Source of the DNA: an uncultured Azohydromonas sp.
GTDB taxonomy: Bacteria; Pseudomonadota; Gammaproteobacteria; Burkholderiales; Burkholderiaceae_C
DNA: 26,900 nt
Direction of reading: 5' to 3'
Assembly: GCF_937926365.1 (NCBI RefSeq)
Contig: NZ_CALAOH010000143.1
Coordinates: 1-26,900 of the forward strand
The position numbers and the translations under genes are program-made. The notes under the pieces are model-generated. The model was not told where the DNA came from. It did no database searches and saw only the letters and a list, made by a program, of their open reading frames with translations. Positions 17,763 through 26,900 of the stretch are shown piece by piece. Position 1 is the first letter of the stretch. Each line of letters begins with the position of its first letter.

Positions 17763-18860
17763 CTATTTCCGGGGAATGAGCATGAACGCCTCGATACTGT
17801 GGCGCCCATTTGGCAGCCCGAAGAAACCGGTGCCGACGATCACGCTGCCTTCGTTGATGGCGTTGCCCTGCTCCAGTGCCTTCCAGCCGGCCGCGAGCAC
17901 CTCAGGCCGACCGTCCAGGCTGAAGGCCGTCTTGCCGGCGTTGAACCACATGAGGGCCCGGTTGCGCGGGTCGGCCCCCTGGTCGAACTTGAAGCCAACC
18001 ACCTCGCGGCGGTTGTTGATGCCCAAACCGGCGGTGGGCTGGTTGCTCGACAGCGGCATCAGCGTGTAGCGGTTGTCGGCGTAGATGAACGCCACCCGGC
18101 CGAACAGGAAGTCGAGGGCCGGGTACATGTAACCGGCCACGTCGCCGTGCTCGTTGACGGCGGTGGGCACCACGCTTTCGTAGCCGGGCAGGCGCGGCAT
18201 CAGCCGGGGCGCCTTGCCGCAGATCCAGCGCACGCCCTGCCGCACCCCGACGCCATCGACCACCACCTCGCGGAAACCCACGATGTCGCCGCGCTCGTTG
18301 ATCGCGGTGGCCCGTGCGCCGTAGCCGCCCCAGGTGCCCAGATCGATGAGTTTTTCGCCCCACCAGAGCACCGCATGCGCGGCCCCGGGCGCGGCCTCGG
18401 AGAAGCCCACGATTTCCGAGCGGTTGTTGATGCCGGTGGCTTCACTGTGGCCACCGCCCAGCGAGGGCAGCGGGCGCGGCGGCTCATGGCGCCAGTGGAA
18501 GGCCTGCGTGACGCTGCCCTCCCGGTACCAGCCCACGACCTCGACGCGGGCGTTGATGCCGGTGGCCTCGCCGGGGCCGCCGGTGTGGATCAGCCTGGGC
18601 GCCTGGCCGGGAATGAACAAGGCTGGACGGTAAATACCGTCTATATCAAAACCCACCCGGCCGGCCGCCTTGCCGTTAGCATTCACGGCAAAGGCCTCGC
18701 TGGACCCGCCCTGGTATGTCCCGAGCCGCAGCACTTTATAAGTCGGGAATTTGAATGGCTTTTGGCCGGCCCAGCCGCGCCCAAGGGATTCATCGGCGGC
18801 ATGGCCCGTTTTGATCAGGCCCAAGGTCGCCAGGGAAATGGTGAATGAACGGCGTTTCAT
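17763..18860 (-). CDS. Exported HAF-repeat protein, predicted seven-bladed propeller, first in tandem
   Basis: The 365-residue protein parallels its downstream paralogue from end to end. The Tat-like signal peptide is MKRRSFTISL, with cleavage likely after GHA at 21. The repeat cores lie at N60, N103, N145, N188, N236, N282 and N336 (for example GINNRSEIVG, AINERGDIVG and AVNEHGDVAG). Shared blocks with the paralogue include LGTWGGY, ERGDIVGFREVV and FDQGADPRN, and both end in EAFML(I/V)P(R/K)K. The start has an excellent GAGGAGG ribosome site 5 nt upstream. The 183-bp gap to the second copy is less GC-rich than its flanks and may hold a separate promoter. No binding partner or ligand can be named. 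Confidence 0.82.
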   Translation of the reverse strand: MKRRSFTISLATLGLIKTGHAADESLGRGWAGQKPFKFPTYKVLRLGTYQGGSSEAFAVNANGKAAGRVGFDIDGIYRPALFIPGQAPRLIHTGGPGEATGINARVEVVGWYREGSVTQAFHWRHEPPRPLPSLGGGHSEATGINNRSEIVGFSEAAPGAAHAVLWWGEKLIDLGTWGGYGARATAINERGDIVGFREVVVDGVGVRQGVRWICGKAPRLMPRLPGYESVVPTAVNEHGDVAGYMYPALDFLFGRVAFIYADNRYTLMPLSSNQPTAGLGINNRREVVGFKFDQGADPRNRALMWFNAGKTAFSLDGRPEVLAAGWKALEQGNAINEGSVIVGTGFFGLPNGRHSIEAFMLIPRK

Positions 18861-19040
18861 GAAGCCTCCTCGCCGACGGGATCAATTTCGCAACCGCGAA
18901 GTCCAGCGTAGCGAGGCAAAGCCGTCATTTCACCCCTGAATCCTTGGACGGCTTGCTTCTCCTTTGACAAATCGCAATTTTCGGAGATGAGGCCAAACCG
19001 GCCGCCGGCTCCACTGCATGCCGGCGGGCGGGGGCGGTCG

Positions 19041-19640
19041 TCAACCGAACAGCTTGGCTGCCGTCCTGGCCACCAGCTCGCCCTGGAAGCGGGCGCCATC
19101 GAGCTCGGTCTGCGAGGGCTGGCGCGAGCCGTCGCCGCCGGCGATGGTGGTGGCGCCGTAGGGCGCGCCACCCACGACCTCGTCGAGCTTCATCTGGCCC
19201 TGGAAGCTGTAGGGCAGCCCCACCACCACCATGCCGAAGTGCAGCAGGTTGGTGATGACGGAAAACAGCGTCGTCTCCTGTCCGCCGTGCTGCGTGGCGG
19301 TGGAGGTGAAGGCCGCGCCCACCTTGCCGTTGAGCGCGCCGCGCGCCCACAGGCCGCCGGTCTGGTCCAGGAAGGCCGCCATCTGCGAGGCCATGCGCCC
19401 GTAGCGCGTGGGGGTGCCCACGATGATGGCGTCGTACTGCTCCAGCTCGGCCACGGTGGCCACGGGCGCGTCCTGGTCCAGCTTGAAACCGGCCTTGCGG
19501 CCGATCTCCTCCGGCACCGTCTCGGGCACGCGCTTGAGCTCCACCGTCGCGCCGGCGCCGCGCGCGCCTTCGGCCATGGCCTGCGCCATGCGCTCGATGT
19601 GTCCGTAACTGGAGTAGTAGAGAACGAGAACCTTGGCCAT
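19041..19640 (-). CDS. wrbA: NAD(P)H:quinone oxidoreductase, type IV (WrbA)
   Basis: The 199-residue flavodoxin-fold protein carries the WrbA signatures: the FMN phosphate loop YYSSYGHIERMA (8-19), GTPTRYGRMASQM (75-87) and FTSTATQHGGQETTL (111-125). WrbA proteins are tetrameric FMN enzymes that reduce quinones by two electrons with NAD(P)H, protecting against redox cycling. Length is normal. The ATG at 19640 has AAGGAG with 9-nt spacing. That ribosome site overlaps a 13-bp palindrome (TCCTTC-A-GAAGGA on the plus strand, about 19646-19658). It lies downstream of rarD on the same strand with a 161-bp gap, so it probably has its own promoter. Confidence 0.92.
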   Translation of the reverse strand: MAKVLVLYYSSYGHIERMAQAMAEGARGAGATVELKRVPETVPEEIGRKAGFKLDQDAPVATVAELEQYDAIIVGTPTRYGRMASQMAAFLDQTGGLWARGALNGKVGAAFTSTATQHGGQETTLFSVITNLLHFGMVVVGLPYSFQGQMKLDEVVGGAPYGATTIAGGDGSRQPSQTELDGARFQGELVARTAAKLFG

Positions 19641-19801
19641 CTGCAGCACTCCTTCAGAAGGATGCGCGGGCAACGCCGCCCGCGGGTTGTCAGCGCCGCC
19701 CCGGTGGGCAGGCTCCGCTGCAGTGTGGTGCCCGAAGCAAGCCCGTGTGCCGGGCGGTTTTTGACGCCTGCGTTCGAAGCCGTCGAATGCGCCGCCCGGG
19801 C

Positions 19802-20686
19802 TCAGGCCTGCGCCGCCACGCGCCGACGCGTGACCCACAGGCCTTCGAGGCTGTAGAGCGCCAGCGCGGCCCAGATCAGCATGAAGCCGGCCAGGCGCTC
19901 GGCCTGGAAGGGCTCGTGGAACACCCAGATGCCGATGGCCATCTGCAGCGTGGGCCCGATGTACTGCAGCAACCCCAGCGTGGCCAGCGGGATGAGCCGC
20001 GCGCCAGCGGCGAACAGCAGCAGCGGCACGGCCGTCACGGGGCCGGCGGCCAGCAGCCAGCCCACCGTGGCGGCATCGGCATGCGCCAGCGCGCTGTCGC
20101 CGTGCAGCGTCCACAGCAGCAGCGCCGGCACCGCCAGGGGCGCCAGCAGCAGCGTCTCCGCCGCCAGGCCTTCCAGCGCGCCCAGCGGCGCGGTCTTGCG
20201 CATCAGCCCGTACAGGCCGAAGGTGCCAGCCAGCAGCAGCGCGATCCAGGGCAGCTGCCCGGCCTGCCACGTCAGCCACGCCACGCCCAACCCCGCGAGC
20301 GCGACGGCGCCCCACTGCATCGGCCGCAGCCGCTCGTGCAGAAACGCGAAGCCCAGCAGCACGTACACCAGCGGGTTGATGAAGTAACCAAGGCTGGCGT
20401 CGATGACGTGGCCGTGGTTGACGGCCCAGACATAGACCAGCCAGTTGCCCGACAGCAGCAGCGCGCTGAGCAGCAGCAGCATCAGCTGCCGCGGCTGGCG
20501 CAGCACCGGCCACAGCGCGCCGAAGCGCCGCATCGCGGCCAGCACCAGCAACACGAACACCAGGGACCAGACGGTCCGGTGCAGCACGATCTCCATCGAG
20601 GAAACGGCCGACACCTGGTGGAAATACAAGGGGAACAGGCCCCAGGCCACATAGGCCAGGGCCGCATAGACAACACCGACATTCAT
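19802..20686 (-). CDS. rarD: EamA-family permease RarD
   Basis: The 294-residue protein has about ten transmembrane helices and the RarD pattern: GVVYAALAYVAWGLFPLYF at the N-terminus, EIVLHRTVWSL in helix 2, NWLVYVWAVNHGHVIDASLGYFINPL (about 80-105) and LLQYIGPTLQ with FHEPF near the C-terminus. RarD (chloramphenicol-sensitive protein) belongs to the drug/metabolite transporter superfamily; its physiological substrate is not settled. The ATG at 20686 matches the family start; an in-frame ATG at 20710 would add 8 residues. No Shine-Dalgarno sequence is obvious. It is divergent from a small cytochrome c gene across 89 bp. Confidence 0.9.
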   Translation of the reverse strand: MNVGVVYAALAYVAWGLFPLYFHQVSAVSSMEIVLHRTVWSLVFVLLVLAAMRRFGALWPVLRQPRQLMLLLLSALLLSGNWLVYVWAVNHGHVIDASLGYFINPLVYVLLGFAFLHERLRPMQWGAVALAGLGVAWLTWQAGQLPWIALLLAGTFGLYGLMRKTAPLGALEGLAAETLLLAPLAVPALLLWTLHGDSALAHADAATVGWLLAAGPVTAVPLLLFAAGARLIPLATLGLLQYIGPTLQMAIGIWVFHEPFQAERLAGFMLIWAALALYSLEGLWVTRRRVAAQA

Positions 20687-20775
20687 CCGAGGGGATTCTA
20701 GGCAGGGCATGCTGGTTATCCCGGAGCCAGGGCCATCCGGCCCGGCCTGTGCCTCCCACGCCACCCGCCTCCCAC

Positions 20776-21165
20776 ATGCCTTCCCGCGCCGTCCGTCCCC
20801 TGAGCCTCCTGTGTGCCCTGGCCCTGGGGGGATCGCCCTGCGCGGCACCGGCGGCGGGCAACGCGGACGCCGGCCAGCGCGCCTTCAAGCGCTGCGCCTC
20901 CTGCCACCAGGTGGGGCCCAGCGCGCGCGGCGGCTTCGGCCCGCATCTCAACGCCCTGTTCGGCCGCCAGGCCGGCGCCACGCCGGATTTCAGTTACTCC
21001 GCGGCGATGAAGGCTTCCGGCATCGTCTGGACCGAAGCCACGCTGCGCGCCTTCCTCAAGGCGCCCGACGCCACCGTGCCGGGCAACAAGATGCGCTTCT
21101 GGGGCCTGAGCAATGACGGCCAGATCGACGACCTGCTGGCCTACCTGCGCCGGTTCCAGCCCTGA
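20776..21165 (+). CDS. Small periplasmic class I cytochrome c
   Basis: The 129-residue protein has a signal peptide (LSLLCALALGGSPCAAPAAG, cleavage near residue 27) and one haem site C40-A-S-C43-H44. The probable sixth ligand is M106 in PGNKMRFWGL. GFGPHLNALFGR (54-65) and FSYSAAMKASGIVW (72-85) are typical of mitochondrial-like cytochrome c2/c550. It would carry single electrons in the periplasm. The upstream ATG at 20749 would add nine residues ahead of the signal peptide and is less likely. The gene converges with the P-type ATPase. Confidence 0.85.
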   Translation: MPSRAVRPLSLLCALALGGSPCAAPAAGNADAGQRAFKRCASCHQVGPSARGGFGPHLNALFGRQAGATPDFSYSAAMKASGIVWTEATLRAFLKAPDATVPGNKMRFWGLSNDGQIDDLLAYLRRFQP

Positions 21166-21182
21166 GCCGCCATCACGGCGGC
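21166..21182. terminator. Stem-loop between cytochrome c and ATPase genes
   Basis: GCCGCC (21166-21171) and GGCGGC (21177-21182) form a perfect 6-bp stem with a 5-nt loop directly after the cytochrome stop and 4 nt before the opposing stop. No T-run is present, so it may serve as a shared weak terminator. Confidence 0.4.
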
Positions 21183-21186
21183 CGGG

Positions 21187-23997
<2,811 letters not shown>

Positions 23998-24034
23998 GAA
24001 TCTCTCTCCTTCGCCCCGGGCGTTTCGATGCGTG

Positions 24035-24040
24035 ATTAGA
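24035..24040 (-). promoter_or_regulatory. Candidate -10 box for the P-type ATPase gene
   Basis: TCTAAT on the minus strand matches TATAAT at five of six positions, 38 bp before the ATG. No good -35 hexamer precedes it, which would fit an activator-dependent promoter. Confidence 0.35.
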
Positions 24041-24075
24041 AGCGCGCGGCGAAGTTTCGGCCCTCCGCGACCGGG

Positions 24076-24089
24076 TTGAGCTGGATCAA
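24076..24089 (-). promoter_or_regulatory. FNR/Anr-like binding site upstream of the P-type ATPase
   Basis: The plus strand reads TTGAG-CTGG-ATCAA, nine of ten conserved positions of the FNR/Anr consensus TTGAT-N4-ATCAA. Its centre is about 85 bp before the ATPase start. It suggests induction at low oxygen. The distance to the candidate -10 box would place the centre near -54, which is not a classical FNR position, so the promoter is unsettled. Confidence 0.5.
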
Positions 24090-24123
24090 CGCCGGGTGCG
24101 AACCCCGGCGCCGCGGTGGGGCC

Positions 24124-25974
24124 TCAGCCGCCGAAACCGCGGGCCCAGGCCGTTGGCCCTTCCTCGATGGCCCGGTTCAGCGCGTGGGCGGCGCTGATCA
24201 GCGCCAAGTGCGTCAGCGCCTGCGGGAAGTTGCCCAGCTGCGCCCCGCTGGGACCCAGCTCCTCGGCGTAGAGGCCGAGGTGATTGGAGTAGGTGAGCAT
24301 CTTCTCGAACAGCAGCCGCGCCTCGTCCACGCGCCCGCAGCGCGCCAGGCATTCGACGTACCAGAAGGAGCAGGGCGTGAAGGCGCCTTCCTGGCCCTGC
24401 AGCCCGTCGATGTTGAGCTGGCCGTCGCCGCCGTCGGTGGTGGAGTAGCGCGCCACCAGGCCGTCGATGGCCAGCTCGTGGCGAATCGCCTCCAGCGTGG
24501 AGAGCCAGCGCGGGTCGGTCGGGCTGATGAACTGCACCATGGGCATGAGCAGCGCCACGGCGTCCAGCGTGTCGCCACCGCGGTACTGCACGAAGGCCTG
24601 CTTCTGCGGGTGCCAGAACTCGTTGAAGATCTGCGAGGCGATGGCGTCGCGCGTCTCGTACCACTGCCGCAGCGGCGCCGGGCGCGCGAAGCGGCGCGAC
24701 ATGCGCAGCGCACGATCCAGCGCCACCCAGCTCAGCAGCCGGCCGGAGAGGAAGTCGCGCCGTCCGCCGCGCATCTCCCAGATGCCTTCCTCCGGCTGGT
24801 TCCAATGCTCACACCACCAGTCGATGCGCCGCGACAGCCCCTGCCAGACGTCCACGGAGGCCGGCACGCCGTGGATGTCGGCCATGTAGATGGCGTCCAC
24901 CAGCTCGCCCAGCACGTCCAGCTGCAGCTGGCCCGCTGCCGCGTTGCCCACGCGCACCGGACGCGAGCCGCGGTAGCCCGCCAGGTGCGTGAGCTCGACC
25001 TCCTCGCCCACGTGGCGGCCGTCCACCGCGTAGAGGATTTGCGGCGGCTCGCCGGCGAGCTGGTCCAGCATGCGTTCGTGCGCCCAGCCGATGAAGGCCT
25101 CCGCCTCGCCGGTGTAGCCCAGCCGCATGAGCGCGTAGACGGTGAAGGCCGCGTCGCGGATCCAGCAGTAGCGGTAGTCCCAGTTGCGCTCGCCGCCCAC
25201 GTGCTCGGGCAGCCCGAAGGTGGCGGCACCGATGATGGCGCCGTGGTCGGCCGAGGACAGCAGTTTCAGGATCAGCGCCGAGCGCTGCACGATCTCGCGC
25301 CAGCGACCGCGGTAGCTGGAGCGTTCGCTCCAGCCGCGCCAGAAGGCCATGGTCTCCTGGAAGGAGCTTTCGACGAAGGCGTCCAGCGGGCCCTCGCTGG
25401 GCCGCTCGTTGACGCACTCCAGCACCAGCGCGGCCTGCTCGCCCGGACCCAGCTCGATGAGGACCTGCACGTCGCCGTCCTGCACCGTCAGCCCCACGCT
25501 GCTGCGCAGGCGCAGCGGGCCGCGTACCGATGCGGCGTCGAAAACGGCCATGCGACCGCCATCCAGCAGTTGCGCCGGCAGCATCGTGCGCGCGTAGTCG
25601 AAGCGCGGCGCGCACGTCACGCGCAACGACAGCCGCCCGCGCACGCACTGGATGCGCCGCACCAGCGCGCTGCGCGGCTGTCCCGTGGCCGACAGCGGCA
25701 TGTAGTCCGTGACCTCCGCCATGCCGAGCTGCGACATGAAGCGTGTAACCAGCACGTTGGTATCGGGCAGGTACATCTGGCGTGTGCGCATGTCCGCGTC
25801 CACCGGGCGGATCGAGAAGCTGCCCCCACGGTCCGGATCCAGCAGTGACAGGAACACGCTGGGCGAGTCGAAGCGCGGGAAGCAGAAGAAGCTGACGGTG
25901 GCGTCGTTGCCGATGAGGGCGGCCGTCCGCAGGTTGCCGACGACGCCGTGGGATTCGATGTCCGGGTAGCGCAC
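24124..25974 (-). CDS. Glycoside hydrolase family 15 protein (glucoamylase/trehalase-like)
   Basis: The 616-residue protein begins with RYPDIESHGVVGNL and has SFFCFPRFDSPSVF, typical of bacterial GH15 enzymes with an N-terminal beta-sandwich (about 1-240) and an alpha/alpha barrel. Barrel motifs are NWDYRYCWIRDA (264-275), EEGIWEMRGG with E396/E400 as the general-acid region, and YAEELGP (E571/E572) with QLGNFPQALTHLALI, the region of the catalytic base. Members release glucose from starch-like glucans or trehalose. No signal peptide is seen, so it should act in the cytoplasm. No ATG lies in frame near the conserved N-terminus. GTG at 25974 fits best, without a clear ribosome site. It is followed by the ATPase gene after 126 bp. 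Confidence 0.88.
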   Translation of the reverse strand: MRYPDIESHGVVGNLRTAALIGNDATVSFFCFPRFDSPSVFLSLLDPDRGGSFSIRPVDADMRTRQMYLPDTNVLVTRFMSQLGMAEVTDYMPLSATGQPRSALVRRIQCVRGRLSLRVTCAPRFDYARTMLPAQLLDGGRMAVFDAASVRGPLRLRSSVGLTVQDGDVQVLIELGPGEQAALVLECVNERPSEGPLDAFVESSFQETMAFWRGWSERSSYRGRWREIVQRSALILKLLSSADHGAIIGAATFGLPEHVGGERNWDYRYCWIRDAAFTVYALMRLGYTGEAEAFIGWAHERMLDQLAGEPPQILYAVDGRHVGEEVELTHLAGYRGSRPVRVGNAAAGQLQLDVLGELVDAIYMADIHGVPASVDVWQGLSRRIDWWCEHWNQPEEGIWEMRGGRRDFLSGRLLSWVALDRALRMSRRFARPAPLRQWYETRDAIASQIFNEFWHPQKQAFVQYRGGDTLDAVALLMPMVQFISPTDPRWLSTLEAIRHELAIDGLVARYSTTDGGDGQLNIDGLQGQEGAFTPCSFWYVECLARCGRVDEARLLFEKMLTYSNHLGLYAEELGPSGAQLGNFPQALTHLALISAAHALNRAIEEGPTAWARGFGG

Positions 25975-26247
25975 GAGGACGGCGGGGCAAGCCTTGTTCC
26001 ATCGCCGCCAGGCTGGACATCGCGCCGGCCGCGTGGGCTGCTCCCGCCCCGCCGGGCCTGTTCCAGACGGCGGCAGCGATGTCTCATTTCTCAACAGCAG
26101 GCGCTTTGGATGCCGGGCAACAGGCGTGGGAATGCCAGTGCGTGCACCGTATGAACCCCAATGCGGGACAGGAAACACGCACCGGACGGGTTGATGGCAC
26201 AGGCCTTGCGGAAAGGCGCGCCGTTCATTCCAACCGAGGAGACATCC
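25975..26247. other. Divergent intergenic region between the GH15 gene and pedF
   Basis: This stretch separates the GH15 gene (minus) from pedF (plus). It contains the sigma-54-like promoter for pedF listed separately. The frame of the GH15 gene stays open across it, but without family similarity. Confidence 0.35.
26195..26209 (+). promoter_or_regulatory. Candidate sigma-54 promoter for pedF
   Basis: TGGCAC (26195-26200), five bases, then TTGC (26206-26209) matches the -24/-12 consensus TGGCAC-N5-TTGC with correct spacing. Transcription would start near 26221, giving a leader of about 27 nt that contains the GAGGAG ribosome site of pedF. No enhancer-binding protein gene is in the window. Confidence 0.5.
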
Positions 26248-26730
26248 ATGTCCAAGCGTTCCCTCGCTCAATTTCCCGCGCGTCTGACGGCGCTGATGGC
26301 TGGCCTGCTGGTGGCTGGCGCCGCCCTGGCCCATGGCGACGTCACGCCGCAGGCCGTTGACACCAAGGAGCTGCCGTCGCTGGGCGACGACTGGCGCGAC
26401 CAGAACCCGTTCCGCGGCAACGACACGGCCATCAAGATCGGCTCCTCGGCCTACAACCAGAACTGCGCCCGCTGCCACGGCCTGGAGGCCATCTCCGGCG
26501 GCATCGCGCCGGACCTGCGCAAGCTCGACAACGAGTGCGCCACGCAGAAGATCGAGAACAAGAAGGCGGCCTGCGTGAAGGACGTGGACGACTACTTCCT
26601 CAACACCGTGCGCCGCGGCCGCACCCGCAACGGCGCCGTGTACATGCCGCCCTTCGAGGGCACGCTGAACCAGGAGGCGATCTGGTCGATCAAGGCCTAC
26701 CTGGAAACCCGCCGCGAGAAGCCGTTGTAA
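26248..26730 (+). CDS. pedF: Cytochrome c-550 PedF
   Basis: The 160-residue protein has a signal peptide (cleavage near AALAH at 29) and a single haem site C73-A-R-C76-H77, with probable ligand M133 in VYMPPF. Two further cysteines, C97 and C109, flank a lysine-rich loop, as in the PedF/ExaB cytochromes that take electrons from PQQ-dependent alcohol dehydrogenases in the periplasm. The C-terminus WSIKAYLETRR is characteristic. The start at 26248 has GAGGAG 7 nt upstream. No quinoprotein dehydrogenase or PQQ gene is adjacent, so its partner must be elsewhere. A strong terminator follows after 37 nt. Confidence 0.88.
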   Translation: MSKRSLAQFPARLTALMAGLLVAGAALAHGDVTPQAVDTKELPSLGDDWRDQNPFRGNDTAIKIGSSAYNQNCARCHGLEAISGGIAPDLRKLDNECATQKIENKKAACVKDVDDYFLNTVRRGRTRNGAVYMPPFEGTLNQEAIWSIKAYLETRREKPL

Positions 26731-26767
26731 AGGCATGGCCGCGGGCCCGATCGGCCCGCCGCTGACG

Positions 26768-26813
26768 AGCCACCCTTCGGCACTCGGCGCCGTGCCGAAG
26801 GGTGGCTTGTTTC
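26768..26813 (+). terminator. Strong terminator between pedF and pntA
   Basis: A perfect 16-bp stem (26768-26783 with 26792-26807) closes an 8-nt loop and is followed by TGTTTC. It ends pedF transcripts and lies only 20 nt before the pntA start, next to its ribosome site. Confidence 0.75.
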
Positions 26814-26827
26814 AAAGGAGAGATCCC

Positions 26828-26900
26828 ATGCTGATCGGAGTGCCGCTGGAGACGGCGGCGGGAGAAACCCGGGTCGCGGTCACGCCGGAGACCGCGAAGA
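26828..26900 (+). CDS. pntA: NAD(P) transhydrogenase alpha subunit, N-terminal fragment
   Basis: Only the first 24 codons are present, cut by the window edge. They read MLIGVPLE followed by ETRVAVTPET, the opening of the alanine dehydrogenase/PntA N-terminal domain. PntA-type transhydrogenase, which couples NADH-to-NADP+ hydride transfer to proton flow in the membrane, is the better fit because of the short N-terminus with GVPLE. Alanine dehydrogenase cannot be excluded. AAAGGAGA lies at about 26815-26822. Confidence 0.7.
   Translation, partial: MLIGVPLETAAGETRVAVTPETAK

Noticed and set aside
19741..19762. GCCCG-N5-CGGGC followed by GGTTTTT, terminator-like on the plus strand
   Set aside because: No plus-strand gene ends upstream; both neighbours are on the minus strand, where the T-run would be an A-run. 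The stem is only 5 bp.
25975..26736. Upstream extension of the GH15 frame to the far side of pedF
   Set aside because: No GH15 similarity and antisense to pedF, which has a clear haem motif and ribosome site.

Overview
The window comes from a very GC-rich genome with tight gene packing and long antisense reading frames. Gene content points to a betaproteobacterium of the order Burkholderiales (Comamonadaceae or a related family). The main reasons are an rRNA-operon leader with the boxA type typical of that group at the left edge, a benzoyl-CoA epoxidase (boxB), a PedF-type cytochrome c-550, RarD, a WrbA-type quinone reductase, a PntA-type transhydrogenase start and REP-like palindromes of the kind common in Comamonadaceae. 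The family and order are inferred from memory, not from a search.

Left part (1-8772). The promoter and leader of an rRNA operon run leftward out of the window. Divergent from it is boxB, the oxygenase of aerobic benzoyl-CoA degradation, standing without boxA or boxC. Its upstream region holds a TGCA-N6-TGCA palindrome and three GTAACG half-sites placed exactly 15 bp apart. Next come a 32-residue membrane protein, a host-attachment (release-factor-like) protein with a strong terminator, a NYN nuclease fused to a cold-shock-like domain, two REP-like palindromes, an MFS transporter, a GGDEF diguanylate cyclase with an intact inhibitory site, and a ferric-reductase-like flavocytochrome.

Middle part (8783-18860). 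A soluble hybrid histidine kinase with four PAS domains is divergent from psuG (pseudouridine-5'-phosphate glycosidase). psuG is followed by two translationally coupled class I glutamine-amidotransferase-like hydrolases of the PuuD type. Convergent to these is an accessory block on the minus strand. It holds a lipoprotein-type DUF6351 hydrolase gene that is broken (stop directly after its GGSGGA motif, frame change, and apparently missing middle), and two tandem Tat-exported HAF-repeat proteins. Each HAF protein has seven repeats, which suggests seven-bladed beta-propellers.

Right part (19041-26900). A wrbA-type flavoprotein, a rarD permease, a small monohaem cytochrome c, a type II P-type cation ATPase preceded by an FNR/Anr-like box, and a GH15 glycosidase lead to a divergent pedF cytochrome. 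pedF has a near-consensus sigma-54 promoter. A strong hairpin terminator follows, then the first 24 codons of a pntA-like gene cut by the window edge.

The window is mostly ordinary chromosomal housekeeping and respiratory or stress functions. The most unusual parts are the HAF/DUF6351 block, the half-site array before boxB, the NYN-cold-shock fusion and the psuG-PuuD-PuuD cluster. No CRISPR array, tRNA, insertion sequence or prophage gene was seen.
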